A stretch of 6,262 bases of DNA, taken from the NCBI GenBank assembly GCA_016201185.1, contig JACQDG010000128.1, positions 1 through 6,262 of the forward strand. Reading direction: 5' to 3'. Numbering within the stretch: position 1 is the first letter of the stretch; every line of letters begins with the position of its first letter. Made by a program: the position numbers and the translations under genes. The notes beneath the pieces are model-generated. The model did not search any database. It was not told the DNA's origin and saw nothing but the letters and a program-made list of their open reading frames with translations. This document shows positions 1 through 6,147 of the stretch, piece after piece. Source of the stretch: Acidobacteriota bacterium. Lineage in GTDB: Bacteria; Acidobacteriota; Terriglobia; Bryobacterales; JACQDG01.

Positions 1-334
1 ACGGCTGGCGGCCTTCCTGCACGTCACCCATGTGCCGGTGAAGTTCGTTTTCGATACCGGCCACGCCCACATCATGGGGGGCGTGGCGGCGGCGTTTGCC
101 ATCATGCGCGAGCACATCCGCTCCACGCACGTGCACGATAACGATGGGGAGAACGACGCGCACCTGTTCCCGAATTGCGACCGGCCCGGGGGGATCGACT
201 GGAAGCAGACCATGGAGCTCCTGCGGTCGGGCCAGGATCGCCTCCCGCTGCTGCTGGAGCTGCGCGAAGCACCGGAGATGGAGCAGCCGCTCGATGAAAT
301 CCGAGCGGTTTTCGACCGCCTGGAGAGCTTGTAG
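1..334 (+). CDS. Sugar phosphate isomerase/epimerase family protein, C-terminal part (5' end outside window)
   Basis: This is the last 110 codons of a gene that enters from the left; the reading frame starts at base 2 and ends with TAG at 332-334. The protein resembles the xylose isomerase-like TIM-barrel family (AP endonuclease 2 fold), which uses a divalent metal to isomerise or epimerise sugars or related small molecules. Visible family signatures are FDTGHAHIMGG, THVHDNDGENDAHLFP, the following GGIDW, and a late LLLELRE. The His, Asp and Glu residues in these are the usual metal ligands. The GTG at base 32 is internal, because in-frame family-like sequence (RLAAFLHVTH) precedes it, so it is not taken as a start. 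The substrate cannot be told from this fragment. The stop codon abuts the asnS start (TAGATG), which suggests co-transcription and translational coupling. The family call is fairly safe; the specific reaction is unknown. Confidence 0.85.
   Translation, partial: RLAAFLHVTHVPVKFVFDTGHAHIMGGVAAAFAIMREHIRSTHVHDNDGENDAHLFPNCDRPGGIDWKQTMELLRSGQDRLPLLLELREAPEMEQPLDEIRAVFDRLESL
322..327 (+). promoter_or_regulatory. Ribosome binding site of asnS, inside the upstream gene
   Basis: GGAGAG lies 7 bases before the ATG at 335, within the final codons of the isomerase-family gene. The position supports the ATG at 335 as the asnS start and fits coupled translation, with ribosomes ending the upstream gene at the same spot. 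Confidence 0.6.
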
Positions 335-1660
335 ATGACTGATCTGAAGGTCGGCGTCCCGACCGTGACCATCTCCCACGCTGCCCAGTTCGACGGCCGC
401 ACCGTGGCCCTGTGCGGGTGGCTGTATAACCTGCGTAAGTCCGGGAAGATCCTGTTTCCAATCTTTCGCGACGGCACGGGTCTGATGCAGGGGGTGGTAG
501 TGAAATCGACCGTACAGGAGGAGGTCTTCCAGCGTGTGAAGGATTTGACCCAGGAATCTTCTTTGCGCGCCACCGGCAAGATCCGGGCCGAGCCGCGCGC
601 CCCGGGCGGCTACGAAATGGACGTGGCCGACGTGGAAGTGCTGCAGCGGGTGCCGGAGGAAGACCCGTACCCCATCACGCCCAAGGAGCACGGGATCGAA
701 TTCCTGATGGACCACCGGCACCTGTGGCTCCGTAGCTCGCGGCAGCATGCCATCCTGCGGGTGCGGCACGAAGTGATCCGCGCCGTGCGTGATTATCTCG
801 ACGGCCACGGCTTTACGCTGGTGGACACTCCGATCCTGACCCCGGCGGCCTGCGAAGGGACCACCACACTGTTCGAGGTGCCCTACTTCGAGGACGACAA
901 GGCCTACCTGGCACAGTCGGGACAGCTTTACAACGAGGCCACCATCATGGCCTTCGGCAAGACTTACTGCTTCGGGCCGACCTTTCGTGCGGAAAGATCC
1001 AAAACCCGCCGGCACCTCACCGAGTTCTGGATGGTCGAGCCGGAGGTGGCCTTCGCCACGCTGGACGACATCATGGAACTGGCGGAGGGTTTCATCTGCT
1101 CCATCGTCCGGCGGGTGCTGGCCAACCGCCGGCAGGAGCTCGCGACCCTGGAGCGGGACGTCTCGCAGCTGGAAAAGGTGGAGCCGCCGTTCCCCCGCAT
1201 CAGCTACGACGTGGCGGTGGAGCGATTGCAGAAGAAGGGCAGCGAAATCCGCTGGGGGGGTGACTTCGGCGGCGGCGATGAAACGATGATCGGCGAGGAT
1301 TTCGACCGGCCAGTCATGGTGCACCGCTACCCAGCGCAGGTGAAGGCATTCTACATGCAGCCGGATCCGCAGAGGCCGGAGCTGGCGTTGGGAGTAGACG
1401 TGCTGGCGCCGGAAGGATACGGAGAAATCATCGGGGGCGGGCAGCGCATCCACGCACTGGATCTGCTGCTGCGGCGCATCGAGGAGCACAAGCTGCCGCG
1501 GGAAGCATTCGAGTGGTACCTGGACCTGCGGAAATATGGCGCCGTGCCGCACTCCGGCTTCGGTATGGGAATTGAGCGCATGGTCGCCTGGCTGTGCGGT
1601 CTGGAACACGTGCGGGAGACGATCGCGTTTCCCAGGATGCTCTATCGGCTGAGGCCGTAG
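335..1660 (+). CDS. asnS: Asparaginyl-tRNA synthetase (AsnRS)
   Basis: This cytoplasmic class II aminoacyl-tRNA synthetase joins asparagine to tRNA-Asn using ATP. The 441 residues match the usual bacterial length. An N-terminal OB-fold that binds the anticodon spans about residues 20-106 (RTVALCGWLYNLRKSGKI and IFRDGTGLMQGVVV). A linker with HGIEFLMDHRHLWLR leads into the catalytic domain. Motif 1 includes Pro166 (GFTLVDTPILTP); the active-site segment YLAQSGQLY is at 191-199. Motif 2 runs from about Phe217 to Glu237 with FRAERSKTRRHLTEFW, and motif 3 is GFGMGIERM at 408-416 with the ATP-binding Arg415. GYGEIIGGGQR (361-371) and the C-terminal FPRMLYRLRP are typical of AsnRS rather than AspRS. 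From memory it is very like Thermus thermophilus AsnRS. The ATG start has a GGAGAG 7 bases upstream and directly follows the preceding stop. The gene is intact, and its identity is very likely. Confidence 0.96.
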   Translation: MTDLKVGVPTVTISHAAQFDGRTVALCGWLYNLRKSGKILFPIFRDGTGLMQGVVVKSTVQEEVFQRVKDLTQESSLRATGKIRAEPRAPGGYEMDVADVEVLQRVPEEDPYPITPKEHGIEFLMDHRHLWLRSSRQHAILRVRHEVIRAVRDYLDGHGFTLVDTPILTPAACEGTTTLFEVPYFEDDKAYLAQSGQLYNEATIMAFGKTYCFGPTFRAERSKTRRHLTEFWMVEPEVAFATLDDIMELAEGFICSIVRRVLANRRQELATLERDVSQLEKVEPPFPRISYDVAVERLQKKGSEIRWGGDFGGGDETMIGEDFDRPVMVHRYPAQVKAFYMQPDPQRPELALGVDVLAPEGYGEIIGGGQRIHALDLLLRRIEEHKLPREAFEWYLDLRKYGAVPHSGFGMGIERMVAWLCGLEHVRETIAFPRMLYRLRP

Positions 1661-1676
1661 CCGGGGCCTGAGCCGC

Positions 1677-1683
1677 AGGAAGG
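1677..1683 (+). promoter_or_regulatory. Ribosome binding site that fixes the GTG start of rocF
   Basis: AGGAAGG lies 9 bases before the GTG at 1693. The next in-frame ATG, at 1711, would be 27 bases away, too far to use this site. The site therefore favours the GTG start. It sits in the 32-base gap after asnS, which shows no terminator hairpin. Confidence 0.65.
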
Positions 1684-1692
1684 CAATAATCC

Positions 1693-2607
1693 GTGCCCAT
1701 CTCGAAAATCATGGTGATCGGCGCGCCGTTGGACCTGGGCCAGGGCCGGCGGGGCGTGGACATGGGGCCATCGGCTATCCGCGCCGCCGATCTGAACGCC
1801 CGCCTCCGCTCGTTGGGCTATGAGGTGGAGGATGCCGGCAATGTGGCTGTGGCGATCCCCGAGATGCAGCCTTATGGCAACCGGCGGGCGAAGTATCTGA
1901 AGGAAGTCGCGGAAACCTGCAAACGGGTGGCGCGCCAGGTGACGGCGGTGATGCGGCGCGGTTTTGCGCCGCTGGTGTTGGGCGGCGACCACTCCATCGC
2001 CGTCGGGACGGTGGCCGGAGTAAGCAAGTTTTTTCAGAAGCGAGGGAAGCGAATCGGGCTGATCTGGATCGACGCCCACGCCGACATGAACACGCCGCAG
2101 ACCAGCCCTAGCGGCAACATCCACGGCATGCCGCTCGCCTGCTGCGTGGGCCTGGGCCCCCGGGAGCTGACGAATATCGAGGGTTACGCCCCGCTGGTCC
2201 GGCCGGAGAATGTGGCGTTGGTGGGCGTGAGGGACGTGGACGTGCTGGAGAAGCCGCACGTGCGCCACAGCGGGGTGCGGGCCTTCACCATGCGCCACAT
2301 CGACGAGCGCGGTTTGCGGACGGTGATGGAGGAGGCCATCCAGATCGCTTCGGAAGACACGGCCGGTTTTCACGTTAGCCTGGACATGGACTTCATCGAC
2401 CCGACCGACGCTCCCGGGGTCGGCACGCCGATCCGCGGCGGCGGCACCTACCGCGAAGCCCACCTGGCGATGGAAATGTTGTCCGACGCCGGCCGGATGA
2501 CTTCGATGGAAGTGGTCGAGGTGAACCCCATCCTGGACGAGGAAAACCGGACGGCCCGTTTGGCGGTGGAACTGGCCATGTCGGCTCTGGGGAAACGAAT
2601 TCTTTAG
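1693..2607 (+). CDS. rocF: Arginase (L-arginine to L-ornithine and urea)
   Basis: Arginase is a cytoplasmic binuclear manganese enzyme that hydrolyses arginine to ornithine and urea. The 304 residues match bacterial arginases. All six metal ligands are visible: His100 (GGDHS), Asp127, His129 and Asp131 (IDAHAD), and Asp231 and Asp233 (SLDMDFIDP). The proton-shuttle His144 (SGNIHGMP) and the catalytic-loop Glu276 (EVVEVNP) are also present. Asn133 and Ser140 in NTPQTSPSG, and Asp183 and Glu186, match the arginase residues that hold the amino-acid end of the substrate; this favours arginase over agmatinase or formimidoylglutamase. The C-terminus SALGKRIL is also arginase-like. One difference is DVDVLEK where animal enzymes have DVDPGE, but the contact residues remain. 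The start is GTG, chosen for the AGGAAGG 9 bases upstream. It lies between asnS and ddl, probably in one operon. No urease or ornithine gene is visible, so its pathway role here is open. Confidence 0.92.
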   Translation: MPISKIMVIGAPLDLGQGRRGVDMGPSAIRAADLNARLRSLGYEVEDAGNVAVAIPEMQPYGNRRAKYLKEVAETCKRVARQVTAVMRRGFAPLVLGGDHSIAVGTVAGVSKFFQKRGKRIGLIWIDAHADMNTPQTSPSGNIHGMPLACCVGLGPRELTNIEGYAPLVRPENVALVGVRDVDVLEKPHVRHSGVRAFTMRHIDERGLRTVMEEAIQIASEDTAGFHVSLDMDFIDPTDAPGVGTPIRGGGTYREAHLAMEMLSDAGRMTSMEVVEVNPILDEENRTARLAVELAMSALGKRIL

Positions 2608-2618
2608 GCAGCGGGGGC

Positions 2619-3683
2619 GTGAAAAAGAAGATCCGCGTGGCGGTGCTGTTTGGCGGGCGGTCCGGGGAGCACGAGGTTTCGCTGCGCTCGGCGGCCTCGG
2701 TGCTGGCAGCGCTCGACCGCCACAAGTACGAGGCGCTGCCGATCGCCATCGGCAAGTCGGGGAAGTGGCTCACGGCGGCGGAGTCCGCGAAGCTGCTCCC
2801 GGCGGCGGTGCAGCCGACGCACCCGGCGACGCAGGCGCTCGAGATCCTTCCCCAGCCCGGGTCGGCGGACGCGGTCGATGTGGTGTTTCCCGTGCTGCAC
2901 GGCACCTTTGGTGAGGACGGCACGGTGCAGGGGCTGCTGGAGCTGGCCGGGGTGCCTTACGTGGGGGCGGGAGTGCTGGGTTCGGCCGTGGCCATGGACA
3001 AGGACGTGATGAAGCGGCTTTTCCGCGAGCGCGGCCTGCCCACGCCGGAGCACGTAGCCGTGCTGCGGGAGCAGATCAGGACCCGGCCCGCGCGGCTCGT
3101 CCGGAAGCTCGAAAAACAGTTCGATTACCCAATGTTCGTCAAGCCGGCCAACCTCGGCTCGTCGGTCGGTATCAGCAAGGCCCGTAACCGGCGGGAGCTC
3201 GCAGAGGCGCTGGAACTGGCGGCCCGTTTTGACCGTAAGGTGATGATCGAGCGCGCCATAGTGGGGCGGGAAATCGAGTGTTCCGTGCTCGGCAACGACC
3301 ATCCGGAGGCTTCGTTGCCCGGCGAGATCATCCCCTCGCGCGAGTTTTACGATTACGAGGCCAAGTACATCGATGAGAATTCGCAACTGATTGTTCCCGC
3401 GCCGCTCACGGCGGCCCAGACGCGCCGCGTGCAGCGGCTGGCGGTGGAGGCCTTTCTGGTCTGCGAATGCTCCGGCATGGCGCGGGTGGATTTCTTCCTC
3501 GAGCGGAAGACCCGACGGATCCTCGTGAACGAGCTCAACACGATCCCCGGCTTCACCAGCATCAGCATGTATCCGAAGCTGTGGGAGGCGAGCGGCCTCG
3601 CTTACCGCGATCTGATTGACCGGCTGATTCAACTAGCCCTGGAGCGGCACGCCGAGAAAGCCCGGACGCGCTATTCGATATAA
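2619..3683 (+). CDS. ddl: D-alanine--D-alanine ligase
   Basis: Ddl joins two D-alanines with ATP in the cytoplasm to give the dipeptide that ends the peptidoglycan stem peptide. The 354 residues form a complete ATP-grasp enzyme. The N-terminal domain begins AVLFGGRSGEHEVSLRSA, with Glu17 matching the substrate-binding glutamate of E. coli DdlB. HGTFGEDGTVQGLLE (94-108) and VPYVGAG follow. The ATP-grasp core has VKPANLGSSVGISK (174-187) with the catalytic serine loop and FYDYEAKY (243-250); the tyrosine-bearing loop points to D-Ala-D-Ala rather than D-Ala-D-lactate. Magnesium ligands match Asp291 (ARVDFF), Glu305 and Asn307 (NELNTIPGFTS). The start is GTG, giving the usual MKKKIRVAVLFGG opening; its upstream signal is only a G-rich run at 2613-2617. 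It begins 11 bases after rocF, so it is probably translated from the same mRNA. The TAA stop lies inside a TATAAT sequence that may serve the next gene. Confidence 0.96.
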   Translation: MKKKIRVAVLFGGRSGEHEVSLRSAASVLAALDRHKYEALPIAIGKSGKWLTAAESAKLLPAAVQPTHPATQALEILPQPGSADAVDVVFPVLHGTFGEDGTVQGLLELAGVPYVGAGVLGSAVAMDKDVMKRLFRERGLPTPEHVAVLREQIRTRPARLVRKLEKQFDYPMFVKPANLGSSVGISKARNRRELAEALELAARFDRKVMIERAIVGREIECSVLGNDHPEASLPGEIIPSREFYDYEAKYIDENSQLIVPAPLTAAQTRRVQRLAVEAFLVCECSGMARVDFFLERKTRRILVNELNTIPGFTSISMYPKLWEASGLAYRDLIDRLIQLALERHAEKARTRYSI

Positions 3684-3684
3684 T
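3679..3684 (+). promoter_or_regulatory. Candidate -10 promoter box across the ddl stop codon, possibly giving a leaderless mRNA
   Basis: A perfect TATAAT covers the ddl stop codon (TAA at 3681-3683). Its last base is 6 bases before the GTG start of the peptidase gene, so transcription starting about 7 bases downstream would begin at the start codon itself. The peptidase start has no Shine-Dalgarno sequence, which fits leaderless translation. Against it, the hexamer at the usual -35 distance (about 3656-3661, GAAAGC) does not resemble TTGACA, and there is no extended -10 TG. The nearest TTGAC is at 3616, much too far away. The box is seen directly; promoter activity is inference. Confidence 0.4.
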
Positions 3685-3690
3685 TTCGGT

Positions 3691-5208
3691 GTGCACCGGG
3701 CCTGCCTATTTCTCCTTATCTTCGCCTCCATGTTGTGGGGCCAGTCGCCCCTCCCGAAAGACGAAGAGAAGGAACTAGCCGTACTGCTGAAGCAGTTCAC
3801 CACGGCCTACCACGTCGTCGAGGAGAACTTCGCCGACCCGGTTTCACCGGAGCAGGCCCTCTACGGCGGCGCCATTCCGGGCCTGCTGCGCACCCTCGAC
3901 CCCTTCTCTTCCTTCCTCGATCCGGACCAGTTCCGCGCCTTCCAACAAATGCAGCAATCGGTTCAGAAGGGCTTTGGGAGCGTGGTTTCGGTGAGCCCGG
4001 GGCGGGTGATCGTGCTGCAGACGCTGCCTAGCACGCCCTCGGCACGGGCGGGCCTGGCGGCCGGCGACGAAATCGTTGAAATCAACGGCTATCGCCTGGA
4101 TTGGATGGAACCGGACGCGCTGATGGATTTTCTGCGGCAGACGCGGCAGAACCAGGCGCGGCTCATGGTCCGGCGGCCGGGCGTGGCGACGCTGATGCCC
4201 TTTCTGCTGACCCCCGCCGAGGTGGCCTCGCCCAGCGTCTCGCGGGCTTTCTTCTTGCGGCCGGGAGTGGGCTACATCAAGATCGAAAGCTTCGAGGAGA
4301 AGACAGCAGAGGAGTTTCGCAAGGCGCTGGACAAACTGGGCACAGAGAAGCTGCGCGGGCTGGTGCTCGACCTGCGGGACAACCCGGGCGGCGTGCTGCC
4401 GGCGGCGATCGAAGTGGCGGCGGCGTTCCTGAAGCCGGGCCAGGTCGTCTTGAGCATCCGAGGCCGCTCGGGGCCCGGGGAGGCGATCAAGGCGCCGGAG
4501 GGTTCCCAGCCGCTGGGGTTTCCGCTGGCGGTGCTCGTCAACGGCCGGAGCGCCTCGGCGGCGGAGATCGTAGCCTGGGCGCTAGAGGACCACGACCGCG
4601 CTACGATTGTCGGTGAGCCCAGTTTCGGCAAGGGGTTGGTGCAGCGGGTCTTTCCCTTGCCGGAATCGACGGCCCTGGCGCTGACCACGGCACTGTACTT
4701 CACGCCGAGCGGGCGCTCCATCCAGAAGTCTTTGGCGCAGCTTCATCGCCCGATGCCGGAGCGCGGCGGCAGCCCCATAGCGGCTGCCGGAGGCGGGGCC
4801 GCTTCCGCATCCGGCGAGTACCGCACTGACGCGGGCCGGCCTGTCAAGGGCGGCGGGGGCATCACCCCGGACGTGCTGGTGTCGCCGGAAGGCCTGACGC
4901 CGTTTCGCACGGCTCTCGAGACCAGCTCTTCCTTTCTCAAATTTGCCCAGCGCTACACGGCCGATCGCCGCAGCATTCCTCAGGACTTTGATGTGACCCC
5001 CGAGTTGCTGGACGACTTCCAGGCTTTCCTTTCCGAGCGCCAGATCCGGCCGGCGCTGAGCGAGTGGAGCGCCAACCGCGAGTACATCCGGAACCGCCTC
5101 AAGACCGAAATCTTTAACCTGACCTTCGGGGTGGAAAAGGGCGACGAGGTGGAGGCGCAGCGGGACCGGCAAGTCCAAAAAGCGCTGGAAGCGCTGGATT
5201 TGCGCTGA
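3691..5208 (+). CDS. Exported S41 family (CtpA/Prc-type) C-terminal processing peptidase with PDZ domain
   Basis: S41 peptidases are Ser-Lys proteases that trim or degrade envelope proteins from their C-terminus, usually in the periplasm. The 505 residues begin with a short signal peptide (MHR, then hydrophobic ACLFLLIFASMLW), probably cut near Gly17-Gln18; no lipobox cysteine is present. A helical segment (about 24-75) with LLRTLDPFSSFLDPDQF precedes a PDZ domain at about 90-165 (ARAGLAAGDEIVEINGYRL), which in relatives senses substrate tails. The protease core has GYIKIESF, LVLDLRDNPGG (224-234), Ser289 in NGRSASAAE, and Lys314 and Gln318 in GKGLVQ. The Ser-Lys spacing of 25 matches Prc and plant CtpA. 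GRSIQ (341-345) and GGGGITPD are also typical. Between these lies a Gly/Ala-rich loop (about 357-375), and a charged helical tail covers 405-505. The GTG start is chosen because it gives the signal peptide; the ATG at 3730 would remove it. No Shine-Dalgarno sequence is visible. The physiological substrate is unknown. Confidence 0.92.
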   Translation: MHRACLFLLIFASMLWGQSPLPKDEEKELAVLLKQFTTAYHVVEENFADPVSPEQALYGGAIPGLLRTLDPFSSFLDPDQFRAFQQMQQSVQKGFGSVVSVSPGRVIVLQTLPSTPSARAGLAAGDEIVEINGYRLDWMEPDALMDFLRQTRQNQARLMVRRPGVATLMPFLLTPAEVASPSVSRAFFLRPGVGYIKIESFEEKTAEEFRKALDKLGTEKLRGLVLDLRDNPGGVLPAAIEVAAAFLKPGQVVLSIRGRSGPGEAIKAPEGSQPLGFPLAVLVNGRSASAAEIVAWALEDHDRATIVGEPSFGKGLVQRVFPLPESTALALTTALYFTPSGRSIQKSLAQLHRPMPERGGSPIAAAGGGAASASGEYRTDAGRPVKGGGGITPDVLVSPEGLTPFRTALETSSSFLKFAQRYTADRRSIPQDFDVTPELLDDFQAFLSERQIRPALSEWSANREYIRNRLKTEIFNLTFGVEKGDEVEAQRDRQVQKALEALDLR

Positions 5209-5221
5209 CGGGCGCTCGTGG

Positions 5222-5227
5222 TAAGAT
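5222..5227 (+). promoter_or_regulatory. Weak candidate -10 box before the sulfurtransferase gene
   Basis: TAAGAT lies in the 56-base gap after the peptidase gene, in an AT-richer patch (GTAAGATAACCTAACC) that stands out from its surroundings. A TTGCGC at 5200-5205 with a 16-base spacer matches only the first three bases of a -35 box. Transcription would start near 5234, leaving a leader of about 30 bases that includes the ribosome binding site. The gap holds no clear terminator, so read-through from upstream is also possible. Confidence 0.3.
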
Positions 5228-5251
5228 AACCTAACCCTTTACTTGGATCTC

Positions 5252-5257
5252 AGGAGG
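5252..5257 (+). promoter_or_regulatory. Strong ribosome binding site of the sulfurtransferase
   Basis: AGGAGG, a full match to the consensus, lies 7 bases before the ATG at 5265. It is the best such site in the window and contrasts with the weak or absent ones before ddl and the peptidase, which suggests efficient translation. It fixes the start codon. Confidence 0.75.
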
Positions 5258-5264
5258 AAGAACT

Positions 5265-6125
5265 ATGGCTGAATACACGCATCCGGAAGTGTTAGTTTTG
5301 ACCGACTGGGTCGCCCAGAACCTGAAGAACCCATCGGTCCGCATCGTCGAAGTGGACGTGGACACGAAGGCTTACGATGAAGGACACGTGCCCGGCGCCA
5401 TAGGATGGTCCTGGAACACGCAGCTTTGCGACACGGTGCGTCGCGACATCATCCCCAGCGCGGATTTCGAAACTTTGATGGGCAGCTCGGGGATCAGCAA
5501 CAGCTCGACGGTGATTCTCTACGGGGACAACAACAACTGGTTCGCGGCCTGGGCGCTGTGGCAGTTGAAGATTTACGGCCACCAGGACGTTCGCCTGATG
5601 AACGGCGGGCGGAAGAAGTGGCTGGCCGAGGGACGGGATTTGTCCAAAGAAGTGCCGGCCATGACCGCCGTGAGGTATCACGCCAAGACCCCGGATTTTT
5701 CCATTCGCGCCTTTCTGCCGCAGGTGCAGGAAGCAACCGCCAAGAGGGCGGTGGAGCTCGTGGATGTACGCAGCCCGCAGGAGTTCACGGGCGAAATCCT
5801 GGCCCCGCCAGGACTGCCGGAAACCTGCCAGCGCGGCGGGCACATTCCCGGGGCGCGCAGTATTCCCTGGTCGCAGGCCTGCAATGAGGACGGCACTTTC
5901 AAAACGGCTGACCAGTTGAAGGCGCTCTACAACGGCGCAGGCATTACCGGGACCAAGCCGATCATCGCCTATTGCCGCATCGGGGAGCGCAGCAGCCATA
6001 GCTGGTTCGTCCTGAAGTATCTGCTGGGCTTTTCCAACGTGACCAACTACGACGGCTCCTGGACCGAATGGGGCAACCTGGTGGGGGCTCAAGTGGAAAA
6101 AGGCGCGGCCGCAGCCGCCCGGTGA
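5265..6125 (+). CDS. Two-domain sulfurtransferase (thiosulfate sulfurtransferase/rhodanese, mycobacterial CysA2-like)
   Basis: Rhodaneses move a sulfane sulfur from a donor such as thiosulfate or 3-mercaptopyruvate to an acceptor through a cysteine persulfide. The 286 residues form two rhodanese domains. The N-terminal, non-catalytic one (about 8-125) has VRIVEVDVDTKAYDEGHVPGA and ILYGDNNNWFAAWALW, with no cysteine at the active-loop position. The C-terminal one (about 145-280) has VELVDVRSPQEFTGEILAP, GGHIPGARSIPWS and the active loop CRIGERSSHSWFVL with Cys237, ending NYDGSWTEWGNLVG. From memory these match Mycobacterium tuberculosis CysA2/CysA3 closely. The CRIGER loop differs from the CRKGVT of bovine rhodanese and the CGSGVT of mercaptopyruvate sulfurtransferase, so the preferred donor cannot be assigned. 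No signal peptide is seen, so it is probably cytoplasmic. It starts at ATG after a full AGGAGG and is followed after 22 bases by a small gene, probably on the same mRNA. The family is certain, the physiological role is not. Confidence 0.93.
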   Translation: MAEYTHPEVLVLTDWVAQNLKNPSVRIVEVDVDTKAYDEGHVPGAIGWSWNTQLCDTVRRDIIPSADFETLMGSSGISNSSTVILYGDNNNWFAAWALWQLKIYGHQDVRLMNGGRKKWLAEGRDLSKEVPAMTAVRYHAKTPDFSIRAFLPQVQEATAKRAVELVDVRSPQEFTGEILAPPGLPETCQRGGHIPGARSIPWSQACNEDGTFKTADQLKALYNGAGITGTKPIIAYCRIGERSSHSWFVLKYLLGFSNVTNYDGSWTEWGNLVGAQVEKGAAAAAR

Positions 6126-6135
6126 TCGAGCGCCC

Positions 6136-6140
6136 GAGGA
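6136..6140 (+). promoter_or_regulatory. Ribosome binding site of the small gene at the right edge
   Basis: GAGGA lies 7 bases before the ATG at 6148, within the 22-base gap after the sulfurtransferase. It supports this ATG as a true start, although only 38 codons of the gene are in view. Confidence 0.55.
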
Positions 6141-6147
6141 AAAAGTC

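Noticed and set aside
32..334. A separate 100-residue protein starting at GTG 32
   Set aside because: The frame stays open to base 2 and the upstream residues read as part of the same TIM-barrel family, so this is the end of a longer gene.
1661..1692. Possible terminator between asnS and rocF
   Set aside because: The 32 bases show no stable inverted repeat and no T-run; they hold only the rocF ribosome binding site.
1642..2463. A 273-codon open frame on the - strand opposite arginase
   Set aside because: The arginase frame carries all its metal and catalytic residues. The reverse frame has His/Ala/Arg-rich low-information sequence and no recognisable domain.
2604..3632. A 342-codon open frame on the - strand opposite ddl
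   Set aside because: It lies wholly within an unmistakable ddl gene, has an Arg/His/Leu-rich composition typical of the reverse strand of GC-rich codons, and shows no family motif.
4101..4616. A 171-codon + strand frame inside the peptidase gene
   Set aside because: It is a Gly/Ala/Arg-rich out-of-frame reading of the PDZ and protease core, with no motif of its own.
5180..5216. Repeated GCGCT units at the end of the peptidase gene as a possible terminator or operator
   Set aside because: The repeats are mostly codons for Ala-Leu (ALEALDLR). They are direct rather than inverted, and no T-run follows.
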